In this document: one piece after another, positions 40,831 through 52,022 of the stretch
Position numbering within the stretch: the stretch's first letter is position 1
How the letters are laid out: each line of letters begins with the position of its first letter
The notes under the pieces: generated by a model
The model's input: only the letters and a program-made list of their open reading frames with translations
Told to the model about the DNA's origin: nothing
The model's database searches: none
Assembly (NCBI RefSeq): GCF_023555415.1
Contig: NZ_JAKRYL010000008.1
Span: forward strand, 117,297 to 181,296
DNA from: Halalkalibacter alkaliphilus
Lineage (GTDB): Bacteria; Bacillota; Bacilli; Bacillales; Bacillaceae_D
Length of the DNA: 64,000 bases
Direction: 5' to 3'
Made by a program: the position numbers and the translations under genes

Positions 40831-43668
40831 ATGTCAAGCAAGGGGCACAAAGCGGAAGAGCCATGGCAAGGGTTTCATGGTCCAAATCTTGGCGTAGCAA
40901 TTGAGCTTTACGAAGAGTATTCCAAAAATCCAGAAGCTGTAGAAGAAGATTTGCGAGAATTATTTGATATTTGGGGTCCACCACCTTCAGAAAATGATAG
41001 TAAACCAAGTGCTACCCCAGATGTTTCTGCTGCCTCACCTAATATGGTTAGGAATTTTGTCAGTGCAGTTAAATTAGCGGATATGATTCGAAGAAAAGGG
41101 CATTTAGTTTCAGACATTAACCCGATTTTTAAACAATCAGAATATCCTCAAATTTTAGAGTTAAGTCACTATAATTTAACTGAAGAATTCTTAAAGCAAG
41201 TACCTGTTGATATGATCTGTGATTATGCACCAGCACATGTGAAAAATGGGTTAGATGCAATTAACTACTTAAAAGAAGTTTATACAAAAACCACTGCATT
41301 TGAATTTAACCATGTTCATGATATGGAAGAGAGAGAGTGGTTAATTAAAATGGTTGAGTCTGGTATGTATGTACCAAACTTAACAAAGCAACAACGTCTT
41401 AACCTTCTGACAAGATTAACGCAAGTAGAAGGTTTTGAAAAGTTTGTACATCGTACGTTCGTAGGTGCAAAGCGCTTCTCAATCGAAGGATTAGATATGT
41501 TAGTACCAATGCTTGATGAAGCTGTTCGCGAAGTTGTTCATGAAGGAACGCAAAATGTTCTTATTGGAATGGCGCACCGTGGACGATTAAATGTGTTAGC
41601 TCATACGTTAAGCAAACCATACAAGATGATCTTCTCTGAATTCTTACATGCACCAAGTAAAAATTTAGACCCAGCTGGGGTATCAGCAGGAATAAATGGT
41701 TGGACAGGAGATGTAAAGTACCACTTAGGGGCTGATCGTCAAATTAGGGAAGAAAATACAGCTGAAGCTACTGTATCACTAGCAAATAACCCAAGTCACC
41801 TTGAATTTGTTAGTCCGATTGTTGAAGGGTATGCAAGAGCAGCTCAAGAAGTAAGAACTTCAAAAGGGTTCCCTGAACAATCAGTAACAAAAGCGTATTC
41901 TGTCTTAATCCATGGAGATGCAGCGTTTCCTGGTCAAGGAATTGTTACGGAAACATTAAACCTTAGCCGATTGAATGGTTATCAGACTGGCGGGTCTCTT
42001 CATATAATAGCAAATAACAACATTGGATTTACAACTGAGACATATGATTCGCGTTCTACTACATATGCCAGTGATCCAGCGAAAGGGTTCGAAATTCCAA
42101 TTGTCCACGTCAATGCGGATGATCCAGAAGCTTGCTTAGCTGCGATCCATTTAGCTGTTCAATATCGCAAGCGTTTCAAAAAGGATTTCCTCATCGATTT
42201 AATTGGCTATCGCCGCTTTGGTCACAATGAAATGGATGAACCAGCTGTGACACAACCGGCAACATATAACATTATTCGTAAGCATCCAACAGTACGTTCA
42301 ATTTATGCAAATCAGCTTACAGAAAAGTCAGTTATTGATAATGGGTATGGAGATAAGTTAGATAAAGAAACTCAAGATTACTTACAATCTCAATATGATG
42401 ATGTGATTGCCAACAAATCAAATCAACCAAAAGAGATGTCTCCACCTGATTATGTCGTCAATGGCTTACCTAGAGTGAAAACGAGCGTTCCATATAATAC
42501 ACTTAAGGAAATTAATGAAGATTTGTTAGCTTGGCCAGAGACATTTAATGCTAATGTTAAGCTTGAGAAAATTTTAAAGCGTCGTCTTCAAGCATTTGAA
42601 GAAAATGCAAAAATCGATTGGGCGTTAGCAGAGACGTTAGCGTTTGCTACGATCTTACATGATGGTACTCCAATCAGGTTAACAGGGCAAGATTCAGAGC
42701 GTGGGACGTTTGCTCACCGTCATTTAGTTTTACATGATCGTGAAACAAATGAAGTGCATACCCCATTACAGACGTTTGAAAAAGCTAATGCATCATTTGC
42801 TGTATACAATAGCCCGCTTTCAGAACAAGCGGTAGTCGGTTTTGAGTACGGTTATAATGTGCAAGCTCCAGAAACGCTTGTTCTATGGGAAGCTCAGTTT
42901 GGAGATTTTGCAAACGGAGCACAAGTTATGTTTGACCAGTGGATTTCAGCAGGTCGTGCTAAGTGGGGACAAAAATCAGGTCTTGTTGTTTTATTACCGC
43001 ATGGATACGAAGGTCAAGGACCAGAACATTCAAGTGGTCGTGTAGAACGATTCCTTGTTCTAGCAGCTGAAAATAACTGGACGATTGCTAACTGTACGTC
43101 AGCAGCACAGTATTTTCATATTTTAAGAAGACAGGCAAAAATTCTTGAAAAAGATTCCGTTCGTCCACTTATTATTATGACGCCAAAAAGCTTGCTCCGG
43201 AATCAAGTTGTTGCTTCAACTCATGCTGAATTTACTGAAGGCGAGTTTAAACCTGTATTTGAGCAACAAGGACTTGGTCAAAAAGCAGATAAAGTAGAGC
43301 GAATTATTTTATGTAGCGGGAAAGTCTCGATTGACCTATCTGATCGTATCGAGAAGAATAACAATCAAAACTGGGATTGGCTGCACATTGCTCGTGTAGA
43401 AGAGTTGTATCCATTCCCGAAAAAGCCAATTAGAGAATTGTTCGCTCGCTTCAAAAATGTAAAAGAAATCGTTTGGGTGCAAGAAGAACCAAAAAATATG
43501 GGGGCTTGGCCATATATCGAATCTCGTATTCGTGAAATTACACCTGAAGGAACAGCCGTAAGTTACATCGGAAGAACGCATCGTTCTAGTCCAGCAGAAG
43601 GTGACCCAGTCGCACATAAAAAAGAGCAAGAACGTATTGTAACAGAGTCTTTGACACGTAAACAATAA
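40831..43668 (+). CDS. odhA: 2-oxoglutarate dehydrogenase E1 component
   Basis: 945 aa, full length. Thiamin diphosphate features: [20 protein letters not shown] (Mg/ThDP Asp) and the C-terminal transketolase-like RGTFAHRH...GFEYGY region. It decarboxylates 2-oxoglutarate and passes the succinyl group to OdhB. RBS AGGAGG is 11 bases before the ATG. odhB follows 15 bp after its stop in the same operon. A cre-like site upstream suggests glucose repression. Confidence 0.97.
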   Translation: MSSKGHKAEEPWQGFHGPNLGVAIELYEEYSKNPEAVEEDLRELFDIWGPPPSENDSKPSATPDVSAASPNMVRNFVSAVKLADMIRRKGHLVSDINPIFKQSEYPQILELSHYNLTEEFLKQVPVDMICDYAPAHVKNGLDAINYLKEVYTKTTAFEFNHVHDMEEREWLIKMVESGMYVPNLTKQQRLNLLTRLTQVEGFEKFVHRTFVGAKRFSIEGLDMLVPMLDEAVREVVHEGTQNVLIGMAHRGRLNVLAHTLSKPYKMIFSEFLHAPSKNLDPAGVSAGINGWTGDVKYHLGADRQIREENTAEATVSLANNPSHLEFVSPIVEGYARAAQEVRTSKGFPEQSVTKAYSVLIHGDAAFPGQGIVTETLNLSRLNGYQTGGSLHIIANNNIGFTTETYDSRSTTYASDPAKGFEIPIVHVNADDPEACLAAIHLAVQYRKRFKKDFLIDLIGYRRFGHNEMDEPAVTQPATYNIIRKHPTVRSIYANQLTEKSVIDNGYGDKLDKETQDYLQSQYDDVIANKSNQPKEMSPPDYVVNGLPRVKTSVPYNTLKEINEDLLAWPETFNANVKLEKILKRRLQAFEENAKIDWALAETLAFATILHDGTPIRLTGQDSERGTFAHRHLVLHDRETNEVHTPLQTFEKANASFAVYNSPLSEQAVVGFEYGYNVQAPETLVLWEAQFGDFANGAQVMFDQWISAGRAKWGQKSGLVVLLPHGYEGQGPEHSSGRVERFLVLAAENNWTIANCTSAAQYFHILRRQAKILEKDSVRPLIIMTPKSLLRNQVVASTHAEFTEGEFKPVFEQQGLGQKADKVERIILCSGKVSIDLSDRIEKNNNQNWDWLHIARVEELYPFPKKPIRELFARFKNVKEIVWVQEEPKNMGAWPYIESRIREITPEGTAVSYIGRTHRSSPAEGDPVAHKKEQERIVTESLTRKQ

Positions 43669-43683
43669 GAGGAGGCCTTTTCC

Positions 43684-44943
43684 GTGATTGAGATTAAAGT
43701 ACCAGAACTTGCAGAGTCGATTACAGAAGGAACCATTGCTCAATGGTTAAAACAAGTTGGAGAGCACATTAACCAAGGTGAATATATTGCTGAACTTGAA
43801 ACAGATAAAGTTAATATTGAAATTGTAGCGGAGCACTCTGGTGTTATCAAAGAATTTAAAAGAGAGCCAGGTGACACAGTTGAAGTTGGTGAAGTAATTG
43901 CAGTCATCGACGAAAGTGGTAGTGCTGCAGGTGAAACGAAAACCGAAGCTGTTCAAGAAGAGCCTAAAAAAGAAACGGTACCAGCAGCAAAAGCAAAAGC
44001 AGAAGTAGAAGCAAGTACACCATCTTCTACTGACCGGCCGCTTGCATCTCCTGCAGCTAGGAAGTTAGCGCGTGAGAAAGGCATCGATTTAAGTACTGTA
44101 TCAACTGGTGACCCGTTAGGTCGTGTCCGTAAGCAAGACGTGGAATCTCATGGAACAAAGGCTCAGGCGACACAGTCTGCACCTGCTCCATCAGCACCTA
44201 AAAAGAGTCCGGCAGCACCTGTTGCGTCTGATGACCCAGCTAAGCCAGTAGAACGAGTGAAAATGACTCGTCGTCGTCAAACGATTGCAAAACGTTTAGT
44301 TGAATCACAGCAAACAGCAGCGATGTTAACAACTTTTAATGAAGTTGATATGACAGCAGTGATGGATGTTCGTAATCGCCGTAAAGATGCATTTGTTGAG
44401 AAAAATGGTGTGAAGCTTGGCTTTATGTCCTTCTTTACAAAAGCAGTAGTAGGCGCGTTGAAGGAGTTCCCATTACTAAATGCTGAAATTCAAGGCGATG
44501 AGCTATTAATTAAAAAATACTATGATATTGGCTGTGCCGTATCAACAGATGAAGGCTTAGTAGTTCCTGTCCTTCGTGATGCAGATCGCTTAAGCTTTGC
44601 AGGAATCGAAAAAGGAATTGGTGAATTAGGTAAGAAAGCACGTGATAATAAATTATCTATTGCTGATTTACAAGGTGGTACATTTACGATCACAAATGGT
44701 GGAGTATTCGGATCACTAATGTCTACACCGATCTTAAATGCTCCTCAAGTTGGAATTTTAGGAATGCATAAAATTCAATGGCGTCCTGTAGCTCTTGATA
44801 AGGAACGTTTTGAAAATCGTCCAATGATGTATATTGCTCTATCATACGATCACCGTATTGTTGATGGAAAAGAAGCTGTAGGATTCCTTGTAAAAGTTAA
44901 GGAGCTTTTAGAAGACCCTGAATCACTTTTACTTGAAGGTTAA
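43684..44943 (+). CDS. odhB: 2-oxoglutarate dehydrogenase E2 (dihydrolipoyl succinyltransferase)
   Basis: 419 aa. A single lipoyl domain with lipoyl Lys42 in ETDKVNIE, an Ala/Pro-rich linker, a peripheral subunit-binding domain ([16 protein letters not shown], about 117-133) and the catalytic acyltransferase domain with SYDHRIVDG near residue 390. It transfers succinyl from E1 to CoA. GTG start with AGAGGAGG at good spacing. E3 would be shared with other complexes and is not in the window. A strong terminator follows. Confidence 0.97.
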   Translation: MIEIKVPELAESITEGTIAQWLKQVGEHINQGEYIAELETDKVNIEIVAEHSGVIKEFKREPGDTVEVGEVIAVIDESGSAAGETKTEAVQEEPKKETVPAAKAKAEVEASTPSSTDRPLASPAARKLAREKGIDLSTVSTGDPLGRVRKQDVESHGTKAQATQSAPAPSAPKKSPAAPVASDDPAKPVERVKMTRRRQTIAKRLVESQQTAAMLTTFNEVDMTAVMDVRNRRKDAFVEKNGVKLGFMSFFTKAVVGALKEFPLLNAEIQGDELLIKKYYDIGCAVSTDEGLVVPVLRDADRLSFAGIEKGIGELGKKARDNKLSIADLQGGTFTITNGGVFGSLMSTPILNAPQVGILGMHKIQWRPVALDKERFENRPMMYIALSYDHRIVDGKEAVGFLVKVKELLEDPESLLLEG

Positions 44944-44951
44944 ATAGAGGA

Positions 44952-44982
44952 AAGAGGCTGACTTAGGTCGGCCTCTTATTTT
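44952..44982 (+). terminator. terminator of odhAB
   Basis: AAGAGGCtGAC / GTCgGCCTCTT, loop TTAG, followed by ATTTTG. Confidence 0.85.
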
Positions 44983-45092
44983 GATTAAATATTAAAGTTT
45001 CGTAACAGCTACGTAAATAAGTTGGCAATTTTTTATGATAGTCAGTATAATGGAAGCATACATATAGAATAGTGGAAAGAGAGTTGAGTTTT

Positions 45093-45293
45093 TTGTTACA
45101 TCAAACATGGTCTAATAAAGAAACGATCCGCACGATTGAGTGCGTTCATACAGATGCGAAAAAATATATGGTTAACCGTGCATTAACCAAAGGGAAGTCT
45201 TACGAATTAAAGAATGAAACAGACGAGTTTTATTTTGTAATTGATAATACTGGGAAAATTGGCGGTTATTATAAAGATTACTTCAAAGGATAA
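45093..45293 (+). CDS. small conserved Bacillus protein (DUF6501-like)
   Basis: 66 aa from TTG 45093; centre reads TIECVHTDAKKYMVNRALTKG and KNETDEFYFVIDNTGKIGGYYKDYF. This is one of the short beta-rich proteins conserved in Bacillus (DUF6501-like from memory). The longer frame from GTG 45072 adds seven residues not expected in the family; GAAAGAGAG lies 9 bases before the TTG. Function unknown. Confidence 0.6.
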   Translation: MLHQTWSNKETIRTIECVHTDAKKYMVNRALTKGKSYELKNETDEFYFVIDNTGKIGGYYKDYFKG

Positions 45294-45353
45294 GGCAGCG
45301 GTTGCTGCCTTTCTTTTTCTTAATAAGACAAGAAAACAAGGAGGAGGTGTTTG

Positions 45354-45956
45354 ATGGATACATTGATTTTTATTGATTTTATTAAACAATATGGCTACAT
45401 TGCATTGTTTTTTACTGTAGCAATTGGCTTGTTTTTCTTTCCTGTACCAAATGAAGTATTGTTAATGAGTGCTGGCTTACTAGCAACAACTAAACTATTA
45501 GATCCTGTTCCTACGTTTCTTGTCATTTTTAGTAGTATTATCTTACATGGAACGATCCTGTATGTAATAGGAAATGCAGTGTACCAACATTCGAATTTTG
45601 AAAAGAAAAATCAATCAATCTGGCATTCTCGTGCAGAAAAAGGAAGAGAGTTACTAGATCAATATGGTCTCAAAGCCGCTAGCTTTAGTTATTTCTTTCC
45701 TTTTATTCGTCATGCAGTCCCCTTTAGTATTGGGATGTCAGGCATTTCGTATCGCCTTTTCGCTATGATTGGTTTTAGTTCTGCATTTATATGGTTATCA
45801 ATCTATTTCTTCATTGGTTATTATTATGGATCTTCAATCAGAGATTGGAACAGCTTTATTCAAAACCTAATTTATACATTATTTGCCCTATTAGCCATTG
45901 TTATTGTTGTGCAAGTAATAAAAAGACGAAAACAGCGACAGCGCCGTATGCTTTAG
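45354..45956 (+). CDS. DedA-family membrane protein
   Basis: 200 aa, five to six membrane segments. Family motifs: PVPNEVLLMSAGLLA near the start and SYFFPFIRHAVPFSIGMSGI (the F/YxRxxxP-G motif) in the middle. DedA proteins are linked to lipid flipping (undecaprenyl-phosphate or phosphatidylethanolamine recycling) and membrane homeostasis. ATG 45354 follows GGAGGAGGTG. The last codons form part of a AAAACAGC / GCTGTTTTC hairpin that likely terminates transcription. Confidence 0.85.
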   Translation: MDTLIFIDFIKQYGYIALFFTVAIGLFFFPVPNEVLLMSAGLLATTKLLDPVPTFLVIFSSIILHGTILYVIGNAVYQHSNFEKKNQSIWHSRAEKGRELLDQYGLKAASFSYFFPFIRHAVPFSIGMSGISYRLFAMIGFSSAFIWLSIYFFIGYYYGSSIRDWNSFIQNLIYTLFALLAIVIVVQVIKRRKQRQRRML

Positions 45957-46080
45957 TATAAAGCGTGAGCGATAGCTGTTTTCTTTTTATCTAATTTGGT
46001 ATGAAATGGCTCAGTTAGAAGAAAATCAATGATACAATAACAAAGAAAATCTTAAAATCAAAGTATTACTTTTTAGATAC

Positions 46081-46113
46081 AATAAAAAGGATGACTCCAA
46101 GCCATCCTTTAGA
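46081..46113 (-). terminator. terminator of the ABC-F gene
   Basis: Minus strand AAAGGATG / CATCCTTT with a 9-nt loop, then TTTTATT. Confidence 0.8.
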
Positions 46114-46118
46114 AAACC

Positions 46119-47747
<1,629 letters not shown>

Positions 47748-47859
47748 TTATACCATTCATTGTGGACAAGGGGCTAGTATTCTAACGATTTTTTTGAAAT
47801 AAACCTACTTTTGTCTTTACTCGACCGATGATTTGGATCATGGTACGATGGAAAGTGTG

Positions 47860-48123
47860 TTATATATACCAGAAAAAATAAACGGCTAAACCAGCTATTG
47901 TTGCGAGCATCGTAATGGTTAGCAGTTTTGTGGAACGCATTGTGTAGTTCACAATAATGGCTCCTAAAAGTACAGCAAAATAAAGTGAAAAGTCTAAAGG
48001 GAACAAGCGAATCGCTGTTACGAATCGTTCACCTGTAAATAACATGATGAAAATAGGTGCAAACATAATTAAGGAAACAATGATTAAACAGAATGTATTT
48101 TTTTGTTTTAATGTCATGTTCAT
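47860..48123 (-). CDS. small membrane protein, 87 aa
   Basis: Three predicted membrane helices (residues about 9-29, 44-60, 67-86) and a short Lys-rich start (MTLKQKNTF). No recognised family. ATG 48123 follows GAGGTGAT. Divergent from recQ, sharing a 81-bp intergenic region. Confidence 0.6.
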   Translation of the reverse strand: MNMTLKQKNTFCLIIVSLIMFAPIFIMLFTGERFVTAIRLFPLDFSLYFAVLLGAIIVNYTMRSTKLLTITMLATIAGLAVYFFWYI

Positions 48124-48204
48124 GATATCACCTCAGAAGTGTTATTCATTTATAAAGTGTCCAACGATCACTTTCTCATTCAAAATAGAAAAGAGGAACT
48201 GTTG

Positions 48205-50316
48205 ATGGAGAAAAATAAACTGCAGTTAGCGCAGGAAAAGTTGAAATCGATATATGGCTATGATCAATTTAGAGATGGACAAAGAGTCATAATCGAACAA
48301 GTGTTAGAAGGCATTGATACAATTGGAATCATGCCGACAGGAGGTGGAAAATCACTATGTTATCAAATTCCTGCTTTAGTTTTGCCTGGAGTAACGCTTG
48401 TGATCTCCCCGCTTATTTCATTAATGAAAGATCAGGTTGATGCCTTAAATGAGTTGAATATACCTGCTACGTATTTAAATAGTACATTAAGTGCAAGTGA
48501 AGAGAGCACCCGTCAATCGCGTATTAAGGAAGGTCATTACAAACTTGTCTATGTGGCTCCTGAGAGGTTGAATCATCCATCTTTTCAACATCTGCTTGAG
48601 CACATTTCACTCTCATTAGTTGCCATTGATGAAGCGCACTGTATGTCTCAATGGGGGCATGATTTCAGGCCTAGTTATTTATCTGTTTCATCATGGCTTG
48701 ATGAGTTATCTCAAAAAGTTACAGTCTTGGCATTAACGGCAACGGCGACAAAGCAAGTTTGTTTTGACTTACAACAATTTTTACATATTGATCAACAAAA
48801 TGTGATAACAACTGGTTTTGAACGAACGAATTTAACATTCCAAGTAAAAAAAGGAGTAAGTAAACAAAAATTCATGTCTTCTTTCTTAGCAGCAAGAAAG
48901 AATGAGTCGGGGATTATCTATGCTTCAACAAGAAAAGAAGTCGAGCAAATTTTTGACGAACTGGCATCAAAAGGCTTTGATGTTGCTTGTTATCATGGAG
49001 GGATGTCTGAGAGTCAGCGCTCAGCTAATCAAGAGGCTTTCATACATGATGAAGCTAAAATAATTGTAGCAACGAATGCGTTTGGAATGGGTATAGATAA
49101 GTCGAATGTGCGGTATATTCTTCATTACAATTTACCGAGGACGATTGAGGCTTACTATCAAGAAGCTGGAAGAGCAGGGCGTGATGGAGAAGCGAGTGAT
49201 TGTGTTCTATTATTTAGCCCGCAAGATGTTAGAACCCAATCCTTCTTAATTGAACAATCTGATCGTACGGATGATAGAATGGAAATGGAATATAAAAAAT
49301 TGCAGCAAATGACTGGATTTTGCCATACGGAACGTTGTTTGCAACAATATATTTTACACTATTTTGGTGAAGATACTAATAAGACTTGTGGAAAGTGTTC
49401 GAACTGTGTTCAAGCAGGTGAGAAGGTAGATCGAACGAAAGAAGCACAGATGGTTTTTTCAACAGTTAAACGAGTGAGGGAACGTTTCGGAAAAACGATG
49501 ATTGCTCAAATTTTAGTTGGATCATCAAATCAAAAAATTAAACAATTACAGTTAAACGATGTTTCAACATATGGCTTAATGAAGGATTGGACTCAAAAAG
49601 ATGTGGCTGAATTTATTGATATTTTAATGGCAGAAGAATATTTACGAGCAACAGGAACGTCATACCCAACGATTCAATTAACAGAGAAAACATTGCCAGT
49701 ATTAAAAGGCGAGGAACAACTTTTTATAACTGAAACGTTAGCACCAGCAGAGCCACAAGAACAAGATGATGTTTTTGAAGCATTACGACAATTGCGTAAG
49801 CAACTCTCTACCGATAGCAATATACCTCCATATATGGTTTTTTCAGACCGCACCCTAAAAGAAATGAGTCGATATATTCCTGTAACGATGGATGAGTTGT
49901 CTGAAATTTCCGGTGTCGGTGAACAAAAAAAAGAAAAGTATGGACAAGCTTTTTTAGAGGTATTAATACAATTTAAAAATAATCAGCCTGTATTGAGTGA
50001 AAGACAATCAAAAAAAAGTAGCGGCTTCTCAAAGAAAGGGCAGTATTTAGAAACTGCAAAACGTTTTAAAGAAGGTGCATCAATCGAGCAATTAGTTGAA
50101 GCCTTTTCTTTAACGGAGCAGACGATTGTCAAACACTTAATTCGTGCAGAACAAGAAGGAATAGAGTTACAATTAGCTCAATTTGTAAAGGAGGAACATC
50201 GCCTCCTTATAAATGAAGTAGCAAAAGAGGTAGGAACAGATTTTCTTAAGCCAATTAAAGAAAAACTCCCAGACCATATCACGTATCAGGAAATCCGCTT
50301 CACTTTAGGAAAGTAA
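48205..50316 (+). CDS. recQ: ATP-dependent DNA helicase RecQ
   Basis: 703 aa. Superfamily 2 motifs: MPTGGGKSLCYQIP (I), DEAHCMSQWGHDFRPSY (II and the RecQ loop), LTATAT (III), and QEAGRAGRDG (VI). The zinc site CHTERCLQQY..CGKCSNC and RQC follow, then an HRDC domain (about residues 512-590) and a C-terminal extension with a helix-turn-helix-like LVEAFSLTEQTIVKHL. Unwinds DNA 3' to 5' for recombination repair. Start ATG 48205 follows AAGAGGAAC; the upstream 66 bp of open frame lacks a site. Confidence 0.93.
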   Translation: MEKNKLQLAQEKLKSIYGYDQFRDGQRVIIEQVLEGIDTIGIMPTGGGKSLCYQIPALVLPGVTLVISPLISLMKDQVDALNELNIPATYLNSTLSASEESTRQSRIKEGHYKLVYVAPERLNHPSFQHLLEHISLSLVAIDEAHCMSQWGHDFRPSYLSVSSWLDELSQKVTVLALTATATKQVCFDLQQFLHIDQQNVITTGFERTNLTFQVKKGVSKQKFMSSFLAARKNESGIIYASTRKEVEQIFDELASKGFDVACYHGGMSESQRSANQEAFIHDEAKIIVATNAFGMGIDKSNVRYILHYNLPRTIEAYYQEAGRAGRDGEASDCVLLFSPQDVRTQSFLIEQSDRTDDRMEMEYKKLQQMTGFCHTERCLQQYILHYFGEDTNKTCGKCSNCVQAGEKVDRTKEAQMVFSTVKRVRERFGKTMIAQILVGSSNQKIKQLQLNDVSTYGLMKDWTQKDVAEFIDILMAEEYLRATGTSYPTIQLTEKTLPVLKGEEQLFITETLAPAEPQEQDDVFEALRQLRKQLSTDSNIPPYMVFSDRTLKEMSRYIPVTMDELSEISGVGEQKKEKYGQAFLEVLIQFKNNQPVLSERQSKKSSGFSKKGQYLETAKRFKEGASIEQLVEAFSLTEQTIVKHLIRAEQEGIELQLAQFVKEEHRLLINEVAKEVGTDFLKPIKEKLPDHITYQEIRFTLGK

Positions 50317-50417
50317 TAACGGATAGGTACAAAATTTTATGATATGATGAGTCAGAATAGGCAATTTAATGCAATTTTTTCATAGACGTGATGAAGCTAT
50401 AAAAGGGGAATGTAGAA

Positions 50418-51263
50418 ATGACAATTAAGATCGTAACAGATTCAACTTCTGATTTAACGAAAGATCTTATTCAAACTTATGGGATTGAGGTTGTCCCATT
50501 ATCTATTTCAGTGAATGGACAAACTTATTTAGATGGGATCGATATAACAAAAAGTGATTTTGTGAAATTATTAACCTCATCCGAAGAGCTTCCAAAAAGT
50601 TCGCAACCTTCTGTTGGTTATTTTGAGGAGACATATCTTCGGTTATTAGCCGAACCTGATACAACACACATCATTTCAATACATCTTACGGAAGGAATGA
50701 GTGGTACATTTAATTCTGCACGAACGGCAGCGGATATGATCGGAGAAAATGTAACGGTTATTAATTCACAGTTCATCTCCCATGCACTGGCTTTCCAAGT
50801 GATTGAAGCAGCAAAGATGGCTAGAGATGGACATAGTGTTGAAGAAATTGTTGCCAGGTTAGAAAAAGTTCGTGAGCATACTTCTTTATATTTAATGGTG
50901 GATACGTTAGAATATTTAGTAAAAGGTGGTAGAATTGGAAGAGGCAAAGCATTGCTTGGATCCATTCTGAAAATCAAGCCAATTGCCTCTCTGGCTGATG
51001 GCGTGTATACACCTGTGAACAAAGTGCGTACTCATATGCAAATGATTGAGTATTTTAAGAAACAATTCATCGAAGAGACATCCTCATTAAAGGTCAAGGC
51101 AGTCGGGATTGCTCATATTGAGGCGGAATCACTTGCCAATAAATTGAAAGATGCATTACAACTGAAACAAATCCCAGTGACAATTACGGAAACGTCTCCT
51201 ATTATAAGTACACATACAGGACCTGGAGCAATTGCACTTATGTATTATTCAGAAAAAGAATAA
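50418..51263 (+). CDS. DegV family fatty-acid-binding protein
   Basis: 281 aa. The two signatures of the family are clear: IVTDSTSDLTKDL at the N-terminus (TDSTSD) and GMSGTFNSA near residue 95; LEYLVKGGRIGRG and a C-terminal THTGPGAI complete it. DegV/FakB proteins bind a fatty acid for phosphorylation by FakA. ATG 50418 follows AAAAGGGGAATG. The upstream 100 bp show no further gene. Confidence 0.92.
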   Translation: MTIKIVTDSTSDLTKDLIQTYGIEVVPLSISVNGQTYLDGIDITKSDFVKLLTSSEELPKSSQPSVGYFEETYLRLLAEPDTTHIISIHLTEGMSGTFNSARTAADMIGENVTVINSQFISHALAFQVIEAAKMARDGHSVEEIVARLEKVREHTSLYLMVDTLEYLVKGGRIGRGKALLGSILKIKPIASLADGVYTPVNKVRTHMQMIEYFKKQFIEETSSLKVKAVGIAHIEAESLANKLKDALQLKQIPVTITETSPIISTHTGPGAIALMYYSEKE

Positions 51264-51294
51264 ATATTATAATTGGAAAGGATCGAACAAAGTT

Positions 51295-51633
51295 ATGAGT
51301 ATTCGTGAACTAATCAGTATTGACGACTGGAAAGAGCTCAATCAATCATCAGGAGAAAAGCCTGTTTTATTGTTGAAGCATAGTACAACTTGTCCTATTA
51401 GTGCTGAAGCATTTAAAGAATTTCAAGCCTTTCAAAAAGGAGCAGAGAATGAATTTAATTATGCTTTAGTAAAAGTGATTGAACAACGTCCTGTATCTAA
51501 TGCCATTGCAGAAGAAACAGGAGTGAAACATGAATCACCTCAATGTTTCCTCATAAAAGAACAAGAGGTAACGTGGGTTGATTCACATTGGTCGATTACA
51601 AAGAGAGCGATTGAAAAAGCTATAAATCAATAA
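51295..51633 (+). CDS. ytxJ: bacillithiol system redox-active protein YtxJ
   Basis: 112 aa thioredoxin-like protein of the YtxJ (BrxC) family. The reactive Cys is in KHSTTCPISAEAF (TCPIS) near residue 33, with a second Cys near residue 85 (SPQCFLI). It is a monothiol bacilliredoxin-like protein that removes bacillithiol from proteins. ATG 51295 has AAAGGA 12 bases upstream. Agrees with the presence of bshB2 in this window. Confidence 0.9.
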   Translation: MSIRELISIDDWKELNQSSGEKPVLLLKHSTTCPISAEAFKEFQAFQKGAENEFNYALVKVIEQRPVSNAIAEETGVKHESPQCFLIKEQEVTWVDSHWSITKRAIEKAINQ

Positions 51634-51635
51634 GG

Positions 51636-51683
51636 AAAAAGAGTGACAACATAGGTAAAGCTATGAGTCACTCTTGTTTTTTT
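51636..51683. terminator. bidirectional terminator between ytxJ and the small membrane gene
   Basis: AAAAAGAGTGAC / GTCACTCTTGTTTTTTT with an inner ATAG/CTAT extension. Overlaps the last codons of the opposite-strand gene. Confidence 0.75.
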
Positions 51684-51774
51684 GACTTGTTTTAGCCATT
51701 TGAATATAAGTAAAAATTAAACAACCAGTTCCAAGAAACGTGCAAACATATTGCAAAATTCTCATCGTATCCAA
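51661..51774 (-). CDS. 37-aa membrane peptide
   Basis: Starts at TTG 51774, with GGGAGGTG 6 bases upstream, giving a peptide with one membrane helix (ILQYVCTFLGTGCLIFTYIQM) and a polar tail ending in AKTSQKNKSDS. The wider frame (to 51843) has no such site. Unknown role. Real expression is uncertain. Confidence 0.4.
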   Translation of the reverse strand: MDTMRILQYVCTFLGTGCLIFTYIQMAKTSQKNKSDS

Positions 51775-51985
51775 ACAAAACACCTCCCATGGTATCACTG
51801 GAACGAAAAAGAGAATAACTCCCATTTTCTGCTCTTTCTCCATGGTTTTACTTTTTCTAGAATAAATCGATCTTATTCGCTAAAACAAAAAGGAATCGCT
51901 TATTAGCGAATAAAGAGTAAGGAAAAAAAGATAGGATTGGCATTAAAGCTACAAGAAATTGTACGAGTGTATCAAACAGTATAAA

Positions 51986-52021
51986 AAATAAGAGACGAAC
52001 AGCTGTCGTCTCTTATTTTTT
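51986..52021 (-). terminator. terminator of the large membrane protein gene
   Basis: AATAAGAGACGA / TCGTCTCTTATT around a CAGCTG-containing loop, with A/T runs on both sides. Confidence 0.8.
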
Positions 52022-52022
52022 A